Below, one piece after another: positions 46,831 through 56,218 of a DNA stretch of 64,000 nt. The translations under genes and the position numbers were made by a program. Within the stretch, counting starts at the first letter, position 1; each line of letters starts with the position of its first letter. The stretch is from Lotus japonicus (lineage: Eukaryota; Streptophyta; Magnoliopsida; Fabales; Fabaceae). The stretch spans positions 36,445,780 through 36,509,779 of the forward strand of contig NC_080041.1 in the NCBI RefSeq assembly GCF_012489685.1. The letters run 5' to 3'. The notes under the pieces are model-generated. The model searched no databases and was not told the origin of the DNA. It worked only from the letters and a program-made list of their open reading frames with translations.

Positions 46831-46884
46831 CTTTACCGCTTAGTATGCTAACTGTAGGATATGATATTAGCATAACTCAAGCCT

Positions 46885-47480
46885 CACAGTCCTTATGAAC
46901 CAGAGCTAAGGACTACTATTCTGGGAGGAGATTCAAAGTCGAACAATGATTCCGAATTCAATACCTTTTAGTTCAAGCCCCACAATCTTTGTGGACTAGA
47001 GCCTGAAGACTCCCCAGCCGATCACCCCCTGGGTTGATCGCCCTGCCTTGTCACCCGGTCAAGTTTGAAGCCGACCAGGCTCACGATGAATGGAAGATCC
47101 TTATCACCTCACATATCCCATTGCTGACTCTATGGCCTAGTTGCGGGGAGTAGGCGTGACGCTCAAGACCTAGTCCCACTAACGAGGAACCCCCGGTTGT
47201 TGGATCACTACAAACAACTAGAGGCACAGGAAGATCCAACGTTCCATACTCACTCGGGCCCTAGGCGCTTATTGCGCCTTTCTAGACTACCCCTAACCTA
47301 CGAACGGGTATAAAAGGCCAAGGTAAAATGGAGTTAGATACGCATTCTATTCTCCATGTCTTAGAGTTTTTTCCCACTCCTCAGCCACTAACTTGGGCAT
47401 TAGAGTGTCTTCACAAGGTCCCCTCCTGAGCTTTAGTAACGGTGGTCGGCCCCACTGGATTAAGCTCCAAAATAAGACGC
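46885..47480. mobile_element. Degenerate Tat-like LTR remnant
   Basis: GC-richer than its surroundings. It shares GGACTACTATTCTGGGAG and TTCAAGCCCCACAATCTTTGTGGA with 14690-14790. It contains a clear TATA box (GGGTATAAAAGGCC, about 47307) followed by GTCTTAGAGTTTT, as in the other remnant. No primer binding site or coding region adjoins it. Ends undefined. Confidence 0.5.
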
Positions 47481-48463
47481 AGAGCTGATTACGGAAATCT
47501 TCTCCGGATGAGAAAGCTTCCTTTGCGGAAAAGAGTTACATCGCTTTCTCTTCAATCAACACATTTTCTAGTGATTTGACCGGCTTAGTCCAATCAAAAT
47601 TCAATTCTTCTAAACATACACTTAGAAGCCAAAGCTCTTCCAACATGTTTTTTTTGCACACAAGATTTTAATTTGAAACCTTAAAGGTAACAAACTTTTC
47701 AACATTTAGATGAACATATGGTTATTTCATAAACTTGTCAAACATAACTGTTTCTATAAACTCAAGATTAACAGCAAAACAGCAACAAATAAGCATTCAC
47801 TAAAACTACAATGAATAATCAGATAAAAAATATGTTCAAATAAAATAAAATAACACCTGTCTAAAAAATATACTAGTAAAAATATTTCTGGAATTATTCC
47901 AGAGTTGTATTTTCTTTCCCTGAAACTTTTTTTTTAGGACTGAAACTTTAACTTTGATAAGTTCAGTTTTGAAAGCAAAATAAATTTTATTGTGAAACTT
48001 GTTTTACGTTAAATAGTTATTTTTAACTAATTTTCTAATGCCCTCCCCATGTGGACAAACCGTTATTTCATGACACGGTCGGCAGTTGCTAGGTAGGAAA
48101 CATGATCGCACATATTCACACTTCTACAACATGTTTCAGACGACATGGCCATGTTTCAGATGGAAGGGTGGTTGAGGGAATCCTCTCTATATTAAGCTAC
48201 TAAAGTTTACAAGGGGGATCATGTGTATGCAAAATCACCCTTATAAAACTCCACGGGTCTTTTATTTTAGGATTTCTAAATAGCACATAACTTAAAATTA
48301 ATTTTAAGCAACTTTAAGCCCATAATATATTGTATATTCAACATGAAAAATTTTTCGGGTTAGAGTCCCACACCATGTGTGTATATGCAACTCAACTTAA
48401 AAATATGAGGATTTGATTGTTTTGAGCAACATTTACTAAAATCAAACTCCATAACATAACTTA
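47481..48463. other. Intergenic, no gene seen
   Basis: AT-rich with no convincing frame or repeat structure that I could delimit. Confidence 0.5.
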
Positions 48464-48500
48464 CTAGTATTGTTACCCGCACTGTTGCACGAGGGCATAA
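48464..48500 (-). other. Degenerate Helitron 3' end
   Basis: CTAG at 48464-48467, then on plus ACCCGCACTGTTGCACGAGGGC: a decayed form of the hairpin seen at 48582. It is the older of two Helitron ends 107 bp apart. Confidence 0.4.
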
Positions 48501-49330
48501 CTATGAATATATTAAAATTTATTTTGAATATATGGATTTTTTTTATATATAAATGATAAATAAATACAAACTAGTATATGACCCGTGCCTTGCACGGGGG
48601 AATTTAATTTGAATGTAAGTTTAAAATTTGCTGATCAAATATTGCTTAATTTTATTGGGTAATTAGAGTAACGTGGTTTAGTTTTTGTTGTTTTTTTGTA
48701 CATTTGTGTTTTGTTTCGTTTTGATTGATGTATAAAGTTTTTTAGCAAAACAAATAGACCATTGTTGGCGTAGTTATTGCTGCAAAGCATGGTGTTTTAG
48801 ACGCAAATATATGAGATTGATATGTGAAAATAGAACAAAATTAAAAATAAACTGACAAAACTTTCAAATAGGGGAAATGTACCACTGTGGTGTAAAGCTC
48901 TCGTAGCCGAAAAAAAAACTTGAGGTTACACTTAAAACGTGAAAATGCTCCTTATTGTTAAATGACATCATCAGTTGAGCATTAAACCTTAGAGCTCCCA
49001 ACGACAAGTTCTAAATCCTGCTATTTTCACAATAAAGATAAATGATTATAGTCTCATAAAATATTTGGTGGACAAATTCAAAAGTGTAGTTATAAAGATT
49101 TAGCAATTAGAATATGAAATTTAAACTTTGAAAATTTTGAGTACGTTAAATGCTGATTTAAACTCAATTTTGAAGTTGTCATTCCCTTCAACCTTGAACA
49201 GAATTTGTTTGTGCACTAAATCACTTATTTCTTTGGGGGCTGTTCCATGCAGCCGTTCTAGATTAATTAAAAATAAAATGAAAAAATAGATATCTTATCA
49301 ATTGATTGTGAAATTAAAAAGTAGTTTTAT

Positions 49331-49516
49331 TTACATGTACATGTTTACCTTTTTCATTTTTTCCAGTATTGTGTTGCTTGTTTTATGGAGCATAACACAA
49401 CCATCGCGATAAAATATTGTCAAAGTTGCAGATTCAGCATTATCAACAACATTAATTAACATCTTGTACCTAATGTAAATGTAAATAAATAAATAAATAA
49501 ATTGAATATAAATCAA
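49331..49516 (-). pseudogene. RPA70-like DBD-C fragment
   Basis: RYKMLINVVDNAESATLTIF and the following YRDGCVMLHKTS match the last OB-fold of plant RPA large-subunit-like proteins (compare VVDETGSA...FDRDV). It is preceded on minus by the zinc-finger exons at 49560-50156. Confidence 0.6.
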
Positions 49517-49559
49517 ATTAATTAAATTATGATAATTGGAGTTTACCGTGTGGTAGGAT

Positions 49560-50156
49560 TTATGTGCATGTTACATTTCGAATAGTAATAAAGTGTTTCG
49601 TTAGAGGATGCTACCCCTTAACTTTTGCAGTCATGGTGAAACCAATCATCAGTGCTCACACTTTCCTCAATTGATCGCAACATACACAATAAATATTGTA
49701 CGCTGTAATAATAAATAGGAGTAATGTAATTAAAATATTTTCCAATCATTTTGTGAAATTTAAATTATTAATTGTAAAAAATAAATAAATGTAATTACAG
49801 AATTGAAACTAATTTGGAATAATGAATATTTAACAATAAATGAACGTAATTAATGCATTTATGTGCATGTTACATTTCGAATAGTAATAAAGTGCTTTGT
49901 CAGAGGATGTTATCCCGTAACTTTTGCAGTCATGGTGAAACCAATCATCAGTGCTCACAATTTCATCAATCGATTGCAGCATACACAATGAATATTGTAC
50001 GCTGTAATAATAAATAGGAGTAATTGAATTAAAATATTTTCCAATCATTTTGTGAAATTTAAATTATTAATTGTAAAAAATAAATAAACGTAATTACATA
50101 ATTGAAACAAATTTGGAAGAATGAATTTTTAACAATAAATGAACGTAAGTAATGCC
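49560..50156 (-). repeat. Tandem duplication of an RPA zinc-finger exon (299-bp unit)
   Basis: 49560-49858 and 49859-50156 are about 90% alike by eye, including TATGTGCATGTTACATTTCG and CAGTCATGGTGAAACCAATC. On minus each encodes DWFHHDCKS...YYYSKCNMHIN, the degenerate zinc-finger segment of RPA-like proteins. The left copy has a stop after HDCKS; the right copy is open. Confidence 0.8.
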
Positions 50157-50406
50157 TTAAATTTGCAATCATTAATTTAAAAAAAATAAATGAATGGAAA
50201 AGAAGTGTATGGTTAATGATTCGATTAATGCTGACACCTATTTTCTTGTTATAATTTTCACAATTAAAATTAATTTTAAAAAAGTTTCATAATTAAAATT
50301 AATTAAAACTAATTATAGTGTGTAAGAGTCAATGCTATAATTATTTGAAATTTTGATTGAGTATTATTGTGTAATAAATTTTTCATAATTCATTTCAATT
50401 TAATTC

Positions 50407-50519
50407 TTTTTTTTTGTACATCGAAAGTTAAATTGCACCCGTCTGAAATCGATTCCTTGACCTCCCCCTACCCAATCCATATGTCCCTAGCTCCTACCAC
50501 TTGAGCTATCCCACAAGGA
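50407..50519 (-). mobile_element. tRNA-derived SINE
   Basis: On minus: TCCTTGTGGGATAGCTCAAG (A-box-like), a B-box-like GAATCGATTTC about 50 bases on, and an A-rich tail after GATGTAC. Flanked by an 11-bp duplication CAATTTAATTC (50396-50406 and 50520-50530). 113 bp. Confidence 0.7.
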
Positions 50520-50799
50520 CAATTTAATTCATTTTTAAAAGCATTAAATACGTGATTATTAATTTTAATTACTGGTTATTTAATTTTTTATCTTGTCATT
50601 CGAAAATTATATCCCCATTAGTTATTTTTATTTAAAAAAAATACGTTTTGTAGTGAAAAAGGAAACTTGCTCTGGTTTTTTACATAATTAATTGTATAAT
50701 TAAAACTAATTAAGTAATATAAGAGTTAATGAAATAATTAAATGAAATTTTGACTTAATACTAACATGTCTTAAATTAAATTAAAAGTGAGAAAAACAT

Positions 50800-50933
50800 A
50801 TTGATCTTTGCAAGCAACCAAATTTTTAATGTTTGTGCGTGGAAACAGCTTGAGAAACTCATCTTCTTCAGTAACTTTTAAGTTTTCAATCAGCACGTCA
50901 TTATTTGGTAGGAACTGCGTCACACTCAAATAA
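50800..50933 (-). pseudogene. RPA70-like exon fragment
   Basis: Behind an acceptor-like TTTGCAG, minus reads GYLSVTQFLPNNDVLIEN, then VTEEDEFLKLFPRTNIKNL. The same segment, more decayed, occurs at 63680-63765. Its place between OB-fold B and the zinc finger fits the RPA order. Confidence 0.5.
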
Positions 50934-51289
50934 CCTGCAAAGTTAATAAATATTAGTTGGAATTGTCATTAAATCTTGTTCAAACGATTATGAAATATTT
51001 TGTACGGACAACTTAGCAACTAACTGATATTCCCTTAAAGATTTTTTTAGTGGTCGGGTGTTATTTACATATTGAACATGTTGGTGTTTTATACAAAAGT
51101 TTATTTTAGAATATAGATCAAATTTATTACATGTATCTTGATGCCTTGTTACTACTCCAAGTAATATGATAACAACAATATATTTAAATTTTTTTCCTGG
51201 AAAAATAATCAATAATTGTCAGTCAATTTTTTTTCTCGGCATTTAAAAATCCTTTGTTTTTCCGTTTTATTATGATAAAAGCAAACTTA

Positions 51290-51405
51290 CCCTTAGGATT
51301 CGATTTCAATGTCTCTGAAATTCTTCGCCATTCCGTTCTGCTCATATCCTTGATAGTTTCCGACGTGCGTAATTTCTCCAATGATATATGCTTTCATGTT
51401 AATGT
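51290..51405 (-). pseudogene. RPA70-like DBD-B fragment
   Basis: Minus reads AYIIGEITHVGNYQGYEQNG, then KNFRDIEIES. This matches the DVIG...VG...EY...GK.TK...E.. pattern of RPA70 OB-fold B. Confidence 0.55.
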
Positions 51406-51459
51406 AAATGCTTGCAAGTGACAACTTACGTGAAATTATTTAAATCAAGGGATTTACTT

Positions 51460-51665
51460 ACTAATCAAGTATCTCTCATCGAAGTAATGGTTAAGAACAT
51501 CACGCACGTTATCAAACTTCAGCTCATGCAAAGGAACCATACTTTCATTATATTTAAATATCTTTGTTGTAGTCTACAAGTGTATCTTATATTGATGTCT
51601 AGATGCACTTATACCTTGGAAATTATGCCATACGAAAAAATTTTCAAAGTCATATACTAATCCTT
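51460..51665 (-). pseudogene. RPA70-like DBD-A (DUF223) fragment
   Basis: Minus reads KGLVYDFENFFVWHNFQG, a stop in YKIHL*STTKIF, then VPLHELKFDNVRDVL. This corresponds to the first OB-fold of TE-borne RPA-like proteins. Confidence 0.55.
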
Positions 51666-52368
51666 TGTTGATTAATTTTTCAAAATGTTCTAAAATGCTT
51701 AGCCCACACTCTGCGTGTATTGTTTGTCCTTACAAATTGAGAAGGGTCAATTATGTGCGAATTTAAATTTTTATTCTTATATTTATGTTGATTTAGTGAA
51801 TTAATTGCTTATTATGTCTTATTATTTTGATATAGTTTCCTTTTATTCATTTTAAGTTTAAAATTATAATCAATGTCATTCATTAAGTGATTATTTCCAT
51901 TTTTTACCTAAGATTCAAATTGATGTAACTTTGTATATATACTATGAACACAACTGTATTGGCTGAAAAGAATAATAAAAACACAATCCTAAAATCTATA
52001 ATAATTTGTGGATTATCTATTTTTAATTTGTGGCTGATTTAATGCCAATTTATCTATATTGATGAATGTTTTAATTATGATTTTTCATTTATTTTGTATT
52101 TGTATTTATTGATGACTGTTTTAATTATGATTTATTTATTTATTTTTTATTTGTATTTATTTGAGAAACATATATTTTGAAAAATTTTCAAGTAAGAAAA
52201 ATCTATTTCAATGTCATTATTAAAATTGATTCAAATTCTAGATGTTTTTTATTTCAAATTTAGTAAAATGCTGAAATTATTAGTATTAAATGCCTTAAAT
52301 TATTAGTATCTTTAAAAAAATAAATTATTAGTAGACATTATTTACGCCTGTTAAACTTTTTAATTTTC

Positions 52369-53563
52369 GGCTTAATCCTCAAATTAGTCTCTGTCTTTGT
52401 TTCGCCGTCTGAACCAGGTCCCTGACCGGAAAAATTTGTGGCATCAATCCCTCTTGTTCAAAAATGTTTGGAGCCAGAGCTCCGGCGAGGGATGAAGTGG
52501 CATGCTGACTGTTTAAATAAAGGTGACGTGGCACTTAAAAAATAAAAAAATAAAAAAATAATATAACTTAATATAATAAACACATAATTAACCTAATTAA
52601 ACTTAATCTGATCTTAATTCCCCCAAACTTATCCTAATTCTCTCCCCCAAATTAACCCAATTCCCAATTGCCTCAATTGAAATTAGGGTTCATCTGTTCT
52701 TCCTCTTCTTCTCCTCTCCTGATGATCTTCTTCTCCTCTCCTCTCACTTCCCCCACCACGTCCCAATCTTCTGCCCATAACATTATTGCCCACTTCTTCC
52801 TTCTCTATAAAAAGAAACACTCGGAAGTTCTTCACCATCCCATTCCGCCATGGATTCAAGCTCTGGTGATGAAGTATCCGTCGATTTCTCCCCTCGCGCC
52901 AAAATCCACAAAGTCGGTCGCGTAGAGAGACTCATAGGTTTGCTTGGCTTGTTTCTTCCGCTCTTCCTGGTCCGATCATCAACATCCTCTCTTTCCTCTT
53001 CGATATTCTTATGGTTTCAGGGGTGGAGGGAGAAGGAAGCAAGCAAGCCAGATCGAGGGTGGGGATGGGGGTGGGTTTCTGTTGCGGGTTGCAGGTGAGG
53101 GTGGGGTGGGTTGCGATGGGTTCTGGGTGGGGGTGGGTTTCAGGGGTGGTTTGCAGGTGATGGAGGGATGGTTTAGAAGCTTTGTTTTGGAAGAGGTGAG
53201 GGAGGGTTGCAGGTGAAACTGGAACTGGAACAAGGAACCTGAGGAAGAAGATGAGACTGGAACGTGAAGATCTCTCTGGTTGGTTCTGATTTGGGGATTT
53301 TGATTTGGGGTTAATTAGATTTGGGTAATTAAGTTAGGGTTAGGATTAGAAATAGTTAATTTATGTTAATTAAACCTTATTTTTTATTTTAAAATTTTTT
53401 ATTTTTTTAGTGCCATGTCATCTTTATTTACACAGTCAGCACGCTTCGGCGAGGACTGGCTTCATACGTTTTTAAAATAGAGGGATTTAATCCACAAATT
53501 TTTCCGGTCAGGGACCTGGTTCAGACGGCGACACAAAGACAGGACTAATATGAGGATTAAGCC
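52369..53563. mobile_element. Non-autonomous Mutator-like element C (GGCTTAA type)
   Basis: 1,195 bp with ~150-bp inverted repeats, starting GGCTTAATCCTCAAATTAG (left) and GGCTTAATCCTCATATTAG (right). Perfect 9-bp duplication TTAATTTTC (52360-52368 and 53564-53572). Inside, plus strand, a TATA box (CTATAAAAAG, about 52806) precedes an ATG at 52850 opening MDSSSGDEVSVDFSP..., followed by a purine-rich tract; it may be a captured gene start. No transposase. Confidence 0.88.
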
Positions 53564-54023
53564 TTAATTTTCTGTGTTGATAAGAATCATTAAATTGAAT
53601 GACTATTTTGAAGGAAATTATGGTTTAAAAATGTAAATTTAATATGGATTAATTATTTCAGGGCAATGCATTTTTTAATTTGAATTAATTAAATTACCCT
53701 ATACATTACCATTATTAAAGAACGTTGGAATTTATCAATGAATGGAAGTTTTGTAAAGTTTTTCCATAATTAAAAGACTAAATAAACAAAAATTATGGAT
53801 GAAAATTTGGTATAATTATTATTGCAATAATTTGTGAATGTCGAAATTTTTCAATAAATGAATGCTTTATTTCTTATTTTTGAATTTTGTTTTGGAAGAT
53901 TTGTAACTTTATTTTCATAATTATTGATTTTTGTTAGTCTCACCATTAACTTTTTCCATATTTATTGATTTGTATTAATTTGAAAAGCATTAATTTTGTA
54001 AATTTCCAAGTAAGAGTTTTTTT

Positions 54024-54036
54024 TATCGAAAACGAA

Positions 54037-54085
<49 letters not shown>

Positions 54086-54140
54086 TGAGGAATAACATGT
54101 CTCAACATGGGTACAGTGACCTAAAACTCAAGTAAAAACT
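54024..54140 (-). mobile_element. Short retroposon with (AT)n, likely SINE-like
   Basis: 117 bp between two copies of CAAGTAAGAGTTTTTTT (54007-54023 and 54141-54157). On minus it ends with an A-run. It contains a 42-bp AT dinucleotide run (54040-54081). Class uncertain. Confidence 0.5.
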
Positions 54141-54659
54141 CAAGTAAGAGTTTTTTTATTAGTTCACAATCAAAGTTGTTTTCAAATTATGAAAGTGTTT
54201 TTTTTTTGAATTTCACATTTACTAACATGATAAAATTAATAGTATTAATTGCCTAAAATTATTAAAAACTAACTTATTATTATTTGACATTATTTTGATC
54301 TTTCAATTTGATTTTTTTAGGTATTGATTGGATTGACTAAGTTATATGACTATATTATTATCTTTTTTTTAATCCTCTTTGTTTGCATTTGTTAGGTGAA
54401 AAGGTTTGAACTTTAATCACTTGTTTGAATAATTTTATATTTTTTTATTCACATGGTAATATGTTTCTATACGCTTGAAGTAGGTGTGCGTGAATGATTA
54501 TTTCTTCGTAACGGTGTGGTGGAAGATAAAAATTTAATAAATCAAAAACCTTCGTCTATTACATGAAGAAGAAGTGTAGAAAAAAAGGTACATAGAAAAC
54601 AAATAAAAGCAATAAAAAAAACCATTGCCAAGCGAACGCCAAAACTAAAACCTGAAGGA

Positions 54660-55185
54660 CATTATAATAAATTGTGTCAATTTGTGATATCTCATGGATA
54701 TCGCCGTCATCCAGAATTTATTCGACTACAAAATTATTTATATAGTGAAGTGATTAACTTCGGATAAATTAACATTTGAGAAACCTGTAAATTCTTTGAC
54801 AGACTTCCCATTAGATTGAAGAAGATTGTCAATTTGTAGAAGAGAAAGTTTCTTCAAGTCAGACTCTTCTATTATCAAATTTGTAAAAGATGATAATAGA
54901 TTAAATGTAATTACAAAGTGGGTCGATCAAATAATAACAAAAGTTGGAATCATACCTGATTGCTTAAGAGTTCTGTGATATTCATGTTTGATGCTCTCAG
55001 CCAACAGTTTCCAAGTGTTATTCCATATTTTATATGGGCTGCTCACAGTAGTTGTTATGAGAATTTAAGCAAATACCCTTCTTAATTTATGTCATAGCCC
55101 TTGTTCACCATTACATTCACTTGCTTATTTGATTGCATCAATGTACTCTTGATCTTCCAATGTGGGTATAGTTGGAGAAGCAGAA
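54660..55185 (-). pseudogene. Helitron helicase (Pif1-like) fragments
   Basis: Minus 55185-54955 reads TLEDQEYIDAIK, then LRRVFA, VSSPYKIWNNTWKLLAESI and HRTLKQS before a GT donor. Minus 54895-54750 reads DLKKLSLLQIDNLLQSNGKS, then VKEFTGF. Both are characteristic of the segment between helicase motifs in plant Helitron RepHel proteins (DDxEYIDAI, LRRLFA, W..TW.LL..DI, LKNYTL.EIEKLLQSNG). Several stops; the enzyme is dead. Confidence 0.65.
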
Positions 55186-56218
55186 AATGGGAATACATTA
55201 GGGATAGATAGAGACTTTTTCTTTGTGAGAAACACGTTTTAGGCGAAGAGAATGAATTTCTGAATTTTTTAGCATAATGGTGGGTGTAGTAACATGCTGA
55301 ATTTATTAGAAGACATAGATTAAAGGTTTCTACATGGAAACGAATAAAGGTAAGTAATTGTCATTAACTTCGTACTAAATTAAGGTTTCATGGGTTTTCA
55401 ATCGGTTCCTTTAATACAATTTTGAAAAAGTAAATGTAACTGTTTATTGATAATTATAATTCAAATTTCAAATTTAGAATTTTAAGTAGTTTAAAACATA
55501 ATTAATGTATATATTCAAGCACGATAATTTTCAGCATTATTGTATTAAACCCGTACTAACATGCATAACACATTTATTAAAGAAATTTGAAAGGTATTTT
55601 TTTAGTTTATAGACTTTTAGAATTCATTGCAATCATAACATTAATTTTGGAATCATGAATTGTAAAAATATAAATTGACGTAATTAAGGAATTAAAACTT
55701 ATTTGGACTAACGATTTTTTTTAAATAAATGACCGTTATTAATGCATTAAATTTATAATCATTAATTTTAAAAAAAATTGATGAACTTTATGTTAGCTGA
55801 GCATTAATGGTATAACTAATTGAAATTTTGACTTTTTATTAATGTATAATAAATTCCTTATAATTCAATTCAATTAAATGTTTGCTTTCAAGATATTAAT
55901 ACATGATTATTGTTTTTAAATATTGTAATTAATTAATTCTTTAATTTGTGTATGAATATTTATACTCCCACCAGGCATTAAAAAACGTTTTGTATCAAAA
56001 GAAATATGCTGTTGTTGCTGTCATAATCCACATGTTGTTGCCGTTAAAATAAAACAGCTACTGATAGTTACTGCTGGTGCGAATATGGAAGGTTTTTTAT
56101 AGATGCTGTTGCTGGTTTTGGTGATTAATAAGGTTCATGTTGTTGCTCGTTTTGGTGATTGATTTAATGCATTGAGCTTAAGGATGTAATATCATTGAAC
56201 TCAGATACAGACTGGCTA

